A stretch of 64,000 nucleotides of DNA. Origin: CAIXSC01 sp046349935 (lineage in GTDB: Bacteria; Planctomycetota; Planctomycetia; Pirellulales; Pirellulaceae). Position 1 is the first letter of the stretch. Every line of letters begins with the position of its first letter. The DNA lies in assembly GCA_046349935.1 (NCBI GenBank), contig JAXMBK010000013.1, positions 1 to 64,000 of the forward strand. The letters run 5' to 3'. A model generated the notes under the pieces. It ran no database searches, was not told where the DNA came from, and was given only the letters and a program-made list of their open reading frames with translations. The position numbers and the translations under genes were made by a program. Below, piece by piece: positions 36,332 through 45,840 of the stretch.

Positions 36332-36931
36332 ATGTTTTCGGGGATCGTAGAACATTTGGGAGCGGTGGCGGAGGTGCAGTCGGCGCCGCCCGGCAAGCGA
36401 CTCGAGGTTGACGCCGGTCCGCTGGCCGAAGCCGGCACGTTGGGGGCCAGCATCGCCGTGAATGGCTGCTGCTTGACCGTTATCACTCGCCAAGGGACGA
36501 TTCTCGCCTTTGACGTTGGGCCCGAAACCCTGGCGCGCACCAACTTGGCCCAGGTCGTCGCCGGGGATCGCGTGAATCTGGAAGCGTCGCTGCGAGTCGG
36601 CGACCGACTCGGCGGTCACTTTGTCTCGGGGCACATCGACGCCGTCGGCCGCGTGCTCGACCGACGCGACGAGCGGGAATGGTCGTATTTCACATTTGGA
36701 GTGCCGCGAGAATTAACGCGCTTGATGGTCGATAAAGGATGCGTCGCGGTCGACGGCGTCAGTCTGACGGTGGTGGATGTGGCGGACGAATCGTTCCGCG
36801 TGATGCTCATTCCACACACGCTGTCCGTCACGACGCTCGGCCGTCGCCAAATCGGCGACGGGGTGAATATCGAAGCCGACTTGCTGGCAAAATACGTTCG
36901 TCGGCAGATGGAAGGAGTGTTGGGATCATGA
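36332..36931 (+). CDS. ribE: Riboflavin synthase, alpha subunit
   Basis: Catalyses dismutation of two 6,7-dimethyl-8-ribityllumazine molecules to riboflavin. The 199-residue product consists of two lumazine-binding beta-barrels, residues 1 to about 96 and 97 to the end. MFSGIVEHLG is the hallmark N-terminus; SIAVNGCCLTVI and CVAVDGVSLTVVDV are the equivalent motifs of the two repeats, and GGHFVSGHIDAVG begins the second barrel. ATG 36332 follows GGGGAGAG. The stop overlaps the start of rsmA (ATGA), which indicates translational coupling. Confidence 0.95.
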   Translation: MFSGIVEHLGAVAEVQSAPPGKRLEVDAGPLAEAGTLGASIAVNGCCLTVITRQGTILAFDVGPETLARTNLAQVVAGDRVNLEASLRVGDRLGGHFVSGHIDAVGRVLDRRDEREWSYFTFGVPRELTRLMVDKGCVAVDGVSLTVVDVADESFRVMLIPHTLSVTTLGRRQIGDGVNIEADLLAKYVRRQMEGVLGS

Positions 36932-37842
36932 CCGCGCCACGTCAAACCGCTTCGTATCTGATGCGCCGCTTCGAGGAAGTGGGCATCGAGCCCGTGACGC
37001 GGCACGGTCAGAACTTTCTCATCGATCTCAATTTGGTGGACTTGTTGGTCGACGCCGCCGAATTGGGCCCCGACGACGTGGTGCTCGAGGTCGGCACGGG
37101 CACCGGTTCGCTCACGGCGCTCATGGCCCAACAAGCGGGCGCCGTCGTCACGGTAGAGCTGGACCCGCAGTTGCATCAACTGGCCAGTGAAGCCTTGATC
37201 GACTATCGCAACGTGGTGATGCTGCAGCAAGACGCGCTCAAGAACAAGAATCGATTCCACCCGCGCGTGATCGAAGCGGTGCAAGAGCAACTGGCGGCCG
37301 AGCCGGGGCGGCGTCTGAAACTCGTCGCTAACCTGCCCTACAACATCGCCACCCCCGTCCTGTCGAATTTGTTGACGGTCGATCCGATTCCCGAGCGGAT
37401 GGTGGCGACGATCCAGAAGGAAGTTGCGGATCGGATTGCCGCCGAGCCGCGGACGAAGGATTACAGCGCGCTCAGCGTCTGGATGCAGGCGCAATGCGAC
37501 ATTGAAATCTTGCGCATCATGCCGCCGACCGTATTTTGGCCGCGGCCGAAAGTCGATTCGGCCATCATTCGCATCACGCCGAATGCGACGCTGCGCGAAG
37601 CGATTCCCGATCGCGAGTACTTTCATCAATTCGCGCGTTCGATGTTCTTTCATCGACGGAAGCTGCTCCGCAGCGAACTGCTCAGTGCGTTCAAGGGGCA
37701 AGTCGACAAACCGACCGTCGATGCGATCTTGGTCGAGATGGAATTCAGTCCTCAGGCGCGGGCCGAGGAATTGGATGTGGAGACGCTGCTGCGATTGTGC
37801 GAGATGCTGCGGCAACGCGGCTTGACGTTCCGCGAAGACTGA
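36928..37842 (+). CDS. rsmA: 16S rRNA dimethyladenosine transferase
   Basis: Dimethylates two adjacent adenosines in the 3'-terminal helix of 16S rRNA. The 304-residue product has RHGQNFLIDLNLVD (family QNFLxD motif), SAM motif I (LEVGTGTGSLT), the acidic SAM residue in TVELDPQLHQL and the catalytic motif IV NLPYNIATP. The C-terminal region has VFWPRPKVDSAI and SMFFHRRKLLR, as in KsgA/RsmA proteins. ATG 36928 overlaps the ribE stop (ATGA); longer in-frame extensions would lie inside ribE and have no support. It is followed by the P-ATPase gene 40 nt downstream. Confidence 0.95.
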   Translation: MTAPRQTASYLMRRFEEVGIEPVTRHGQNFLIDLNLVDLLVDAAELGPDDVVLEVGTGTGSLTALMAQQAGAVVTVELDPQLHQLASEALIDYRNVVMLQQDALKNKNRFHPRVIEAVQEQLAAEPGRRLKLVANLPYNIATPVLSNLLTVDPIPERMVATIQKEVADRIAAEPRTKDYSALSVWMQAQCDIEILRIMPPTVFWPRPKVDSAIIRITPNATLREAIPDREYFHQFARSMFFHRRKLLRSELLSAFKGQVDKPTVDAILVEMEFSPQARAEELDVETLLRLCEMLRQRGLTFRED

Positions 37843-37882
37843 CGCGGACGGAAACGCTGCCGAGCAAGGAGGGCGAAGGCGA

Positions 37883-40588
37883 ATGAACGGGCGTTCCGAG
37901 CCGAATGCGGCGTGGCACTCGTGGTCCGCCGACGAATGTCTGACTCGTCTGGCATCCGACTTCGACGGTTTGGATGCGGCGGAAGCCGAACGTCGGCGAG
38001 CGGTCGCGGGGTGGAACGAATTGGCGTCGGGGCCGCGCATCTCCGCGTGGCACATCTTGCGCGCCCAATTCCAGAACGTCCTCGTGTTGATCTTGATCGC
38101 CGCCGTGTTGATTTCCGCCTTCCTCGGGCATGAAATCGAAGCCGTCGCCATCGGCGTCATCGTGCTCTTCGCCGCCGGATTGGGGTTCCTGCAGGAGTAT
38201 CGCGCCGAACGCAGCATGGAAGCCTTGCGGCGGATGGCGGCCCCCGCGGCGACCGCCATTCGCGGCGGCGAAGAAGTCCGCGTCGCCGCTCGCGAACTGG
38301 TTCCCGGCGACGTGATTCTGCTGCGAGCCGGCGATCGCGTCCCCGCCGACGGCCGCCTGCTGGAATCGTTCAACTTGCAGGTGGAGGAAGCCGCCTTGAC
38401 CGGCGAGTCGACGGCGGTCGAGAAGTCGATCGACTCGCTGTCGGCGGAGTCGCCGCCGCTGGGGGATCGCACTTGCATGGTGTACGGCGGCACCACGGCG
38501 ACTTACGGCCGCGGGCGCGCCGTCGTCACGGCGATCGGAATGAACACCGAGTTCGGCAAGGTCGCACAGATGCTGCAGACCGTCGAAACGACGCTCACTC
38601 CGCTCCAGCAAAACCTCGATCGCGTCGGCAGCTTGCTGTCGCGCGCGGCGCTCGTCATCGTCGCCGTCATCGTCGCTGCGGGACTCTTGCGCGGGCAGCC
38701 GTTCGTCGACATGTTGATCTTCGGAGTGGCGCTGGCCGTGGCGGTGGTCCCCGAGGCGCTGCCGGCGGTCGTCACCATTTCGCTCGCGATCGGCGTCCAA
38801 CGCATGGTCCGCCGCAACGCGCTCATCCGCCGTCTTCCCGCCGTCGAGACGCTGGGCAGCACCTCCTACATCTGCAGCGACAAGACGGGGACGCTGACCA
38901 AAGACGAGATGACGGTGCGGCAACTCGTGGTCGGCGGCCAGACCTTCGACGTCGCGGGAGCCGGTTACGAGCCCGTGGGGCGGTTCGAGCGGGCCGGCGC
39001 GGTCGTCGATCCGCCGCCGGCCGTGAAGAGGCTGCTCTCCGCCGCAGCACTGGCTAGCGACGCGCACGTGACGCTCGATAAACAAACGCGACAGTGGGAA
39101 GCCAAGGGAGATCCGACCGAAGCAGCGCTGGTCGTGGCGGCGGCGAAAGCGGGCCTGCACAAAATCGACCTCGACGCCCAGCAACCGCGCATCGGCGAAA
39201 TTCCCTTCACGTCCGAATCCAAACGCATGACCACTTTGCATCGCCGGGACGGCGGGCAAGTCGCCTACGCCAAGGGCGCACCCGAGGTGCTGCTGGCCGC
39301 CTGCACGCACCGAGCGACGGCGAGCGGCGCGGACGCGTCGGGAGATGAGCCGCTCGATGAGGCGGGGCGACTCGCGATCCTCGCCGATTCGCACGCGATG
39401 GCCGCAAACGCCTTGCGCGTTCTGGCCGTCGCCGAACGTTCCTCTGCGTCGCTCGACAACGCCGAACAGCAGCTCACCTTCTTGGGCCTCTGCGGCATGA
39501 TCGATCCGCCGCGCACGGAAGCCAAAGAGGCGATTCAGAAGTGCCGTCGAGCGGGCGTCAAAGTGGTGATGATCACCGGCGACCATCCCGTCACGGCGCG
39601 CGCGATCGCACGCGAGCTGGGCATTCTGACGACCGACCGAGTCGTCACCGGCGCGGAACTGGACGGCTGGTCCGACGCGCAGCTGGCGGAACAAGTCGAG
39701 TCGATCGAAACGTATGCGCGCGTTTCGCCGGCGCACAAGTTGCGCGTCGTCACTGCGCTGCAAGACAAAGGACACGTGGCCGCGATGACGGGCGACGGCG
39801 TCAACGATGCACCTGCGCTCAAGAAAGCCGCGATCGGCATCGCCATGGGCATCGCCGGCACCGACGTCACGAAGGAAGCGGCCGCGATGACGCTGACCGA
39901 CGACAACTTTGCGTCCATCGTCGCGGCGGTCGAGGAAGGTCGCGGCATCTACGGCAACATCAAGAAGTACTTGATGTACCTGTTGTCGGCGAATATCGGC
40001 GAGATCGGACTGATGGGCGGCGCCTCGCTGTTGGGACTCCCCCTGCCCCTCTCGGCCGTCCAACTGCTGTACATCAATCTGGCGACCGACGGCCTCCCCG
40101 CGCTGGCGCTGGCGGTCGACCCGCCCGCACGCGACTTGATGGAGCACCCGCCGCGGAGGTCGCAGTCGGGGATCTTTACCAGGCCCGTCGTCATCCTGAT
40201 GCTCGCCGGCGGCCTCTGGTCGACGCTGGCCAATCTAGCGCTCTGCATTTGGGCGCGACGGGCGGGGTACGAAGAGAATCACGCCATGACGCTGACGTTC
40301 CTCACGCTGGTGCTCATCGAATTCTTCAAGGCGTACAACTTCCGTTCCGACCGCGACTGCGCCTTGATCCGACCCTTCGAAAACAAGTGGCTCAACCTGG
40401 CTATTGCTTGGGAGATTGTGCTGCTGGCGGTCGTGATCTACGCACCTTGGTTCCAACCCGCATTCCGCACCGTTCCGCTCGACGCGCGCGACTGGACGCT
40501 CGCGCTCGGCGTCGCCGCCTCGATCTTCCCAGTTCTGGAGATCGCGAAGTGGTGCGAACGCCGCGGCCTGTTCGGGCCGCTGGATTAG
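37883..40588 (+). CDS. P-type ATPase, calcium (PMR1/SERCA-like) type
   Basis: A 901-residue P2-type ATPase: N-terminal cation-ATPase domain (ADECLTRLASDFDGLDAAEA), actuator TGES (LTGESTAVEK), phosphorylation site CSDKTGTLT with Asp333, and hinge TGDGVNDAPALKKA. The M4 motif is PEALP (VVPEALPAVVTISLAIG). M5 has ANIGEI and M6 has NLATDGLPA, which place Asn/Glu and Asn/Thr/Asp at positions equivalent to the SERCA calcium ligands. This supports Ca2+ (or Mn2+) as substrate rather than heavy metals. AAGGAGGG precedes the ATG by about 9 nt. It probably belongs to the ribE-rsmA transcription unit. The 3' end faces the shell-protein gene across an inverted repeat. Confidence 0.92.
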   Translation: MNGRSEPNAAWHSWSADECLTRLASDFDGLDAAEAERRRAVAGWNELASGPRISAWHILRAQFQNVLVLILIAAVLISAFLGHEIEAVAIGVIVLFAAGLGFLQEYRAERSMEALRRMAAPAATAIRGGEEVRVAARELVPGDVILLRAGDRVPADGRLLESFNLQVEEAALTGESTAVEKSIDSLSAESPPLGDRTCMVYGGTTATYGRGRAVVTAIGMNTEFGKVAQMLQTVETTLTPLQQNLDRVGSLLSRAALVIVAVIVAAGLLRGQPFVDMLIFGVALAVAVVPEALPAVVTISLAIGVQRMVRRNALIRRLPAVETLGSTSYICSDKTGTLTKDEMTVRQLVVGGQTFDVAGAGYEPVGRFERAGAVVDPPPAVKRLLSAAALASDAHVTLDKQTRQWEAKGDPTEAALVVAAAKAGLHKIDLDAQQPRIGEIPFTSESKRMTTLHRRDGGQVAYAKGAPEVLLAACTHRATASGADASGDEPLDEAGRLAILADSHAMAANALRVLAVAERSSASLDNAEQQLTFLGLCGMIDPPRTEAKEAIQKCRRAGVKVVMITGDHPVTARAIARELGILTTDRVVTGAELDGWSDAQLAEQVESIETYARVSPAHKLRVVTALQDKGHVAAMTGDGVNDAPALKKAAIGIAMGIAGTDVTKEAAAMTLTDDNFASIVAAVEEGRGIYGNIKKYLMYLLSANIGEIGLMGGASLLGLPLPLSAVQLLYINLATDGLPALALAVDPPARDLMEHPPRRSQSGIFTRPVVILMLAGGLWSTLANLALCIWARRAGYEENHAMTLTFLTLVLIEFFKAYNFRSDRDCALIRPFENKWLNLAIAWEIVLLAVVIYAPWFQPAFRTVPLDARDWTLALGVAASIFPVLEIAKWCERRGLFGPLD

Positions 40589-40609
40589 CCGGCCGACGCC
40601 AAGCAAGCC

Positions 40610-40748
40610 GTAGGGTGGGCCAAGCGAGCAACGCGAGCGCGGGCCCACCGATTTTTTGGCCGTCGCGGACGCGGTCGGCGTTGGGTGCGCGGCGTGTGGA
40701 GTGCGACGCGGATTTTGGTGGGCCCGCGCTGCGCTTGGCCCACCCTAC
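40610..40748. repeat. Long imperfect inverted repeat between convergent genes
   Basis: The left arm 40610-40649 and right arm 40717-40748 are complementary along their length, sharing GTAGGGTGGGCCAAGCG and AGCGCGGGCCCACC, except for an 8-base insertion in the left arm. The spacer is 67 bases. It could fold into a large hairpin and act as a bidirectional terminator. Its form (long arms, no gene) is that of a MITE-like or dispersed repeat. Confidence 0.75.
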
Positions 40749-40754
40749 TTGCGG

Positions 40755-41309
40755 CTAGACGAACTCGCTCATCAATTCTTTGCGCGGGGCGGGGATGACG
40801 ACCTTTTCGACGAGCAGTCCCTTTTTCTCGATCACGGCGGCCGCAATGCGCACGGCTTCCTCGACCGAGGCGACGTCGCCCGTCAACGACACGAAGCCCT
40901 TGCCGCCGATCGCCATCGCCAAATGGATGGTGACCAAGTTGACGGGCGTCGCTTTGACCGCCGCGTCGGCCGCTTCGATGATCGAGGCCACGCTGAACGA
41001 TTCGATCACGCCAAGCGCCTGCAGTTCGGGAAGATGCCCGACGCCGCTGATCGCCGGAAACACCGTCGGGTGCACGTTGGGAATGACGAAGTGATCGACC
41101 AGCGTGTGGGCGGCCGAGCGAATGCCCGACTCGATGCTCGCTTGCACGGCATCGACGTCGCCGCTGATGAGCACCATGTACTTGCCCGGACAGATCGTGC
41201 GATTCACCACCAGCTCGACGTTCGCCGACTTCAGGATCGAATCGGCGATTTCGAAGCCCTTCGCGATGCTGGACGTTTCAATGATCCCGATGGCGCTGCC
41301 TTTTTTCAT
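40755..41309 (-). CDS. PduT-like tandem-BMC-domain shell protein
   Basis: A 184-residue microcompartment shell protein with two BMC domains (about residues 4-90 and 96-180), the BMC-T type that forms trimers resembling hexamers. It is closest in motif to PduT: SIAKGFEIADSILKSANVEL, NRTICPGKYMVLISGDV and NVHPTVFPAISG all match. PduT carries a [4Fe-4S] cluster at the pore, bound by the Cys of TICPGK; here that Cys is conserved (Cys40). The second domain starts LGVIESFSVASIIEAADAAV. It lies 75 nt downstream of the PduS-like gene on the same strand. No strong ribosome-binding site is visible. No other shell or cargo gene is in the window. Confidence 0.9.
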   Translation of the reverse strand: MKKGSAIGIIETSSIAKGFEIADSILKSANVELVVNRTICPGKYMVLISGDVDAVQASIESGIRSAAHTLVDHFVIPNVHPTVFPAISGVGHLPELQALGVIESFSVASIIEAADAAVKATPVNLVTIHLAMAIGGKGFVSLTGDVASVEEAVRIAAAVIEKKGLLVEKVVIPAPRKELMSEFV

Positions 41310-41384
41310 GATCGAACTGCTTTAGCTGACGGAGGTTGATTGTGCGGGATGAATCAATCGCGGGACGAACGGCCGCAGCCGTGA

Positions 41385-42722
41385 TCACACCGCGGTAATC
41401 TGAACGAAACGCGCGTCGACGGCCGTGACGCGGCCGGTCACGCTGGCGTGGACGGGGCAGCCGAGCGCCTGGTCGTCGACCGCGCCGATGACGTCGCCGC
41501 GACGCACTGAATCGCCGACTTGGACGGTCGCTTTAGCCGGTTGGCCGATGTGACCGGCCAACGGAATCGTCACCTTCTGGGGCTGGAAGCCGGTTCGAGC
41601 GAATTCTGCCTTGCGGTCGTAGGGCTTGAGGCCCAGACGCGTGTACAGCGTTTCAATCGGAATCTCGCGCCCCTTGCGCGCCGGGTGCGGCGGCAGGAAC
41701 AGGTCTTCCAATTCGTCGGCCGTCCGTCCCGTTTTGGTCTCGCGCAGCAGCGCCTTCGCGTCGACGCAAATGTTCTTCGGGTCGAGCTGCTCGGGGCACG
41801 CGATCAACGAACAGACGTTGCACTCGCAGCAGTATTGGGCCCAAAGGCTGGCGCGCGCCTTTGCTTCGCCCGTCATCAGCAGCGTGCGCATCACGCGATG
41901 CGGCTGGATCGGGTAGCCCAGAATGTATCGGGGGCACAACTCGGTGCACAGCGAGCACTGGTCGCACTGCCCGTGGCCGATGCGCGTGTACTGCGCCTGC
42001 GGCGCCGTCTTCCGGCGGACTAGGTAGTGGTCGCGCGGCAACGCGATCAGCCCGCCGACGTTCTTCGCCACCGGATCGTCGATCGATTTGGCGATGCCGC
42101 CCATCATTACGCCGCCCGTGAGGATCACCGGGTCGTTTTCCGAGCAACCGCCGGCCAGCGACAGGCAATCGCGAATGGACGTCCCGACCGGTACGATCGT
42201 GGTGAGCGGCTTGCCGACGGCGCCGGTGACGGTGACGTACTTGTCGACGACCGGTTTGCCGTCGATGGCATTCGCCACATTCACGATCGTTTCGACGTTA
42301 TCGACGATGCAGCCCACGTTCAGCGGAATGCCGCCGGGCGGGATCTGCCGCCCCGTCACCTCGTACACCAATACGTACTCGTCGCCGGCCGGATACACGT
42401 CTTCGTAGACCAGAACGCCGTACCCTAACTGGGCGGCGCGAGCCTGGAAGCCGGCGACGACGTCGGCGTTTTTCTTCTTGACCGCGATCGTAATCTTTTT
42501 GGCGCCCGTGATTTGCTGCATGTAAGCCAGACCGCCGAAGAAGGCTTCGGTGTCCTGCTTCATCGTCTCGCGGTCCTTCGCCAGCAGCGGCTCGCATTCG
42601 GCCCCGTTGGCGATGATGTGTTCGACTTGGGAATCGAGCTTCTTGTAGGTGGGAAAGCCGGCGCCGCCCGCGCCCACGACTCCCGCGGCGCGAATCCGGT
42701 CCAGCATCTGCTTGCGATCCAT
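41385..42722 (-). CDS. PduS/RnfC-like flavo-iron-sulfur protein
   Basis: A 445-residue protein of the PduS type. In propanediol microcompartments PduS is a cobalamin reductase containing FMN and two [4Fe-4S] clusters, and it interacts with PduT. The N-terminal SLBB/Complex-I-51K-like part contains VGAGGAGFPTYKK, ANGAECEPLLAKD and VGCIVDNVETIVNVANA. The cluster motifs are CDQCSLCTELCP and CCECNVCSLIACP. The C-terminal region (VTIPLAGHIGQPAKATVQVG) resembles the RnfC barrel-sandwich. ATG 42722 has AGGAG 10 nt upstream; an earlier in-frame codon would add 25 residues that do not look like the family. With no B12 enzyme in sight, a general redox role is as likely as cobalamin reduction. Confidence 0.88.
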   Translation of the reverse strand: MDRKQMLDRIRAAGVVGAGGAGFPTYKKLDSQVEHIIANGAECEPLLAKDRETMKQDTEAFFGGLAYMQQITGAKKITIAVKKKNADVVAGFQARAAQLGYGVLVYEDVYPAGDEYVLVYEVTGRQIPPGGIPLNVGCIVDNVETIVNVANAIDGKPVVDKYVTVTGAVGKPLTTIVPVGTSIRDCLSLAGGCSENDPVILTGGVMMGGIAKSIDDPVAKNVGGLIALPRDHYLVRRKTAPQAQYTRIGHGQCDQCSLCTELCPRYILGYPIQPHRVMRTLLMTGEAKARASLWAQYCCECNVCSLIACPEQLDPKNICVDAKALLRETKTGRTADELEDLFLPPHPARKGREIPIETLYTRLGLKPYDRKAEFARTGFQPQKVTIPLAGHIGQPAKATVQVGDSVRRGDVIGAVDDQALGCPVHASVTGRVTAVDARFVQITAV

Positions 42723-42872
42723 GTGACTACTACTCCTGTCCCCTCGCGGTCGCCGAGCAGCAGACGGAGGGGGGTGACAAACACGTAAGGCGGGCAAGCC
42801 AGGCGAACTCTACGGCCATGCTCCGCCACACTCTACTTCGCAGACAAGAACTTGGCGAGCGGCGAGGGGCGG

Positions 42873-44228
42873 TCAAAAGCCGTACCGCACCGTCCACTGC
42901 ACCGTTACAGACTCTCCAGGCAGACTCGGCGTCAGCTGGTCGGGGGGGATTTGGCCGACTCGCAGATCGTGATAATGCGTGTCCCAGACTGCCACTTCGA
43001 ACCCGGTCATCAATTTTTCCGTCACATCGACCCACACATTGGCAAACCACATTTGGTTATAGACGCGGCCGATCAGGCTGTCTCGATTCAAGGGATCGTC
43101 GAGTCCATAGCCGATCGCCGAATGCCACGTCGCATTCCAATCCCAATTCCACTCTACCCACCCGCCCGTGGAGCGAATGGGAACACGCAAACACGCACAC
43201 ACGCCTTGTCCGATTCCGCCCCAATACGACGTTAGATTCGCCCCGTGAAAAAACTCACCGCGCAACCGAGCATGCGGAGAAACGGGGACGATCCAGTCCA
43301 CGTGAAACGACCAGGACAAAAACTGCTGGTCGTCGGCCGGCGGCAGACTGTTCGGCGGCGGGCCTGGCGTCAAGAAGTCGAACTGCGTCGCGCCGATATG
43401 TCCCGACAACCCAAAGCTCAGCGGAGGCCCCGATTCCTGCGTTTTCATTTCCAGCGCCACACGCGCCTCGGAAACCGGCCAACCGGTCGGTTCGCGGCGG
43501 ATGCCCGCATCGGTGGCAAAGTCGGCGACGACGTCTTGGTTGAGTGCAAACTGGCCGATCGTCCGCGCTCCTTCCGCAATCTCGCGGTAATGTTCAATGC
43601 GGAATTGAGCTCGGCGAAAGCCGACATTTCCGGCCGCGTAGCCCACGGCGTAATTCAAGGTGCTGGGATTCAGCGGGGAGATCACGTCGTCGGTTTGACC
43701 GAACAAGAAACGCCATTCGGGCGAGACGATTTCCCCGTAGGCCTGCCGCAGAAGGACGCCGCCGCGGTTTTCAGTGCCATTGAAGGCGCCGTGAAAGTCG
43801 ATTTCGATGCGTCCGCCCGCAGTGGAGTCCGCGATGGCGGGGAGGCCGGGGCCGCCGACGTTCAGTCCCACGCGGGAGCGGCGTGCGTCGATGACGAACG
43901 CCGGCTCCCCCTGCTCCGACGCCGATGGCACCCACAGCGTGAAAGCGCCGGGAAAAGTGCGATTCGATGCGGCGATCATGTCGGCCCAGAGAAAGCCATA
44001 GGGCTTCCAAGAGTAGGCAGGCGGCGGCGGAGCGGGCGTCTCCTCCGCCAGCTCGGCCCAGTAAGGTTCATCAAGCAAAGCGGTTACGGCGACGCTGGTG
44101 AGTTCAGGCGGCCGGTCGTCGGCCGCCGCGGCGCCGCAGGCCATCCCCAGAACGGCCCCGAGTGCCGTCACGAGCCAAGGCCGGAGGGGCCAGGGCGGCA
44201 AGGACGACAAGGAGCGGCGGAAGTGCAT
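42873..44228 (-). CDS. Porin-like outer-membrane beta-barrel
   Basis: A 451-residue secreted protein with the signal peptide LVTALGAVLGMACGAAAA. A Pro-rich linker precedes repeated amphipathic strands with many Trp/Tyr/Phe. The segments WKPYGFLWADMIAASN, IDARRSRVGLNVGG, GRIEIDFHGAF, RQAYGEI and RFLFGQTDDVISPLNPSTL follow the pattern of DcaP/BBP2-like trimeric porins. The C-terminus ends VQWTVRYGF, with the terminal aromatic residue used by the barrel-assembly machinery. It lies about 150 nt upstream of the PduS-like gene on the same strand, so it could share a transcript, though no functional link is evident. Confidence 0.75.
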   Translation of the reverse strand: MHFRRSLSSLPPWPLRPWLVTALGAVLGMACGAAAADDRPPELTSVAVTALLDEPYWAELAEETPAPPPPAYSWKPYGFLWADMIAASNRTFPGAFTLWVPSASEQGEPAFVIDARRSRVGLNVGGPGLPAIADSTAGGRIEIDFHGAFNGTENRGGVLLRQAYGEIVSPEWRFLFGQTDDVISPLNPSTLNYAVGYAAGNVGFRRAQFRIEHYREIAEGARTIGQFALNQDVVADFATDAGIRREPTGWPVSEARVALEMKTQESGPPLSFGLSGHIGATQFDFLTPGPPPNSLPPADDQQFLSWSFHVDWIVPVSPHARLRGEFFHGANLTSYWGGIGQGVCACLRVPIRSTGGWVEWNWDWNATWHSAIGYGLDDPLNRDSLIGRVYNQMWFANVWVDVTEKLMTGFEVAVWDTHYHDLRVGQIPPDQLTPSLPGESVTVQWTVRYGF

Positions 44229-44434
44229 GGATTTGGGGCCGTACGGAAGAGTCGGGCTGGGCGCCGGGAGGCTTCAAGGTTCCCGGCGTCAACGGTTATC
44301 GACGTCGCAGCCGTATAACTTCACTAATCGATACAGATTATCGCGAGGTCGGTGGGATTGCGCGGACGGCGCAGTTCGGGGTGCACAGGCATCGGCGTTC
44401 CCCGAGCCGCGATGGAACGGTAGAATCCCCGGCC

Positions 44435-45601
44435 ATGAAATCCGATCGACGCTCCCGACTGGCCCTAGACGCACACACCGTGGTCATCAAGGTGGGCACG
44501 CGCGTGCTGACCGACGAACGAGGCTACATTGATCCCGCCCGCGTGCGGCATCTGGCCGAACAATTGATGCAGTTGCGCCGCGAACGGCGGGTATTGCTGG
44601 TCAGTTCAGGGGCGGTGGCGGCCGGCATGAGTACGTTGGGCTACACCAAACGTCCTGGCGACCTGGCCGAACTGCAGGCCGTCGCTGCCGTGGGGCAAGC
44701 GAAACTCATCGAGGTCTACAACCACGAATTCCGGCGACACGCTGAGTCGGCGGAAGGGACGCCTGCCTATCATGCCGCGCAAGTGCTGCTTGGCGCCGAC
44801 GACTTTCAGAACCGAGTGGGCTATCTCAACGTTCGTAACACGTTGAATCGCTTGATGTTATTTCCGAACGTCATCCCCGTGATCAACGAAAACGACACGG
44901 TTTCGGTGGAGGAACTACAGACGACGTTCGGCGACAACGACAAACTGGCGGCGATGGTCACCAACCTGCTCCGGGCGCCGCTGCTGATCATCCTGTCGAC
45001 GGTCGACGGACTCTTGGACGACCAGAAGCAGGTCGTTTCCCAGGTCGATCGGTTCGACGAGCGGATCATGGGTTTTGTGTGCGATCAGAAGACTGGGCTC
45101 AGCAAAGGCGGCATGGCGAGCAAGCTGCGCAATGCGCAACTGTGTGCCTCGTCAGGAGAAACGGTGATCATTGCCAATGGTCGGACGCCGTCGGTTCTGA
45201 CGCGACTGTTGGCAGGCGAACCGTTGGGGACGCTGTTCGTCCCGCAGGCGAAGCCTATCAGCCCCCGCAAGCGATGGATCGGGGCGCCGGCGACGTCGCG
45301 TGGGAAGATTTTGGTCAACCACGGGGCGCAGCAAGCGATGCGCGACCAGCACGGCAGTTTGCTGGCGGTCGGGATCGTGTCGATCGAGGGGGAGTTTCGC
45401 AAAGGGGACGTGGTGAGCGTCTATTTGGCGCCGGCGGAAGGCGAGCCGTTGGGGAAAGAATTCGCCCGCGGCCTCTCAAATTACTCGGCCGAAGACCTGG
45501 AACGCATCAAGGGGCTTCAATCGAACAAGATTGCCGAGGTGCTCGGGCACCGGCCGTATGAGGAAGTGATTCACCAGGACAACATGGCGCTCATCTCCTA
45601 G
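44435..45601 (+). CDS. proB: Glutamate 5-kinase with PUA domain
   Basis: First step of proline synthesis: phosphorylation of glutamate to gamma-glutamyl phosphate. The 388-residue product has an amino-acid-kinase domain (HTVVIKVGTRVLT, VLLVSSGAVAAGMSTLG, IPVINENDTVSVEE, FGDNDKLAAMV, LSKGGMASKLRNAQ). A C-terminal PUA domain follows (about residues 290-370, including RGKILVNHGAQQAM), as in long-form ProB proteins. ATG 44435 is the first start compatible with the family. No Shine-Dalgarno sequence is visible before it, and TAGAAT lies only about 8 nt upstream. Confidence 0.95.
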   Translation: MKSDRRSRLALDAHTVVIKVGTRVLTDERGYIDPARVRHLAEQLMQLRRERRVLLVSSGAVAAGMSTLGYTKRPGDLAELQAVAAVGQAKLIEVYNHEFRRHAESAEGTPAYHAAQVLLGADDFQNRVGYLNVRNTLNRLMLFPNVIPVINENDTVSVEELQTTFGDNDKLAAMVTNLLRAPLLIILSTVDGLLDDQKQVVSQVDRFDERIMGFVCDQKTGLSKGGMASKLRNAQLCASSGETVIIANGRTPSVLTRLLAGEPLGTLFVPQAKPISPRKRWIGAPATSRGKILVNHGAQQAMRDQHGSLLAVGIVSIEGEFRKGDVVSVYLAPAEGEPLGKEFARGLSNYSAEDLERIKGLQSNKIAEVLGHRPYEEVIHQDNMALIS

Positions 45602-45840
45602 CCCGTTGGCTGGGGAGGCGGGAGGCTGTAGGGGTCAGGCAAGGGGTGCGCGGGGGTGATGGCCGCCGCGGGCCCGACTTCCTAGAACTCGGGGGTTCGC
45701 TACATTATTCCAGGTTGCCGGTAGGCCGATGAAGAAAGAGCGAGCGTTGCCAGGATGGCGGCGATCGTCGGATGGAGCCTGACACTGAGACCGGAAGGTC
45801 GTATTGAGAAACCTGACTGGTTTGGGAGCGTGACGCAACG

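Noticed and set aside
36616..40147. Two long - strand frames (626 and 800 codons) opposite rsmA and the P-ATPase
   Set aside because: Both lack motifs and lie over well-identified genes; typical antisense artefacts of GC-rich codons.
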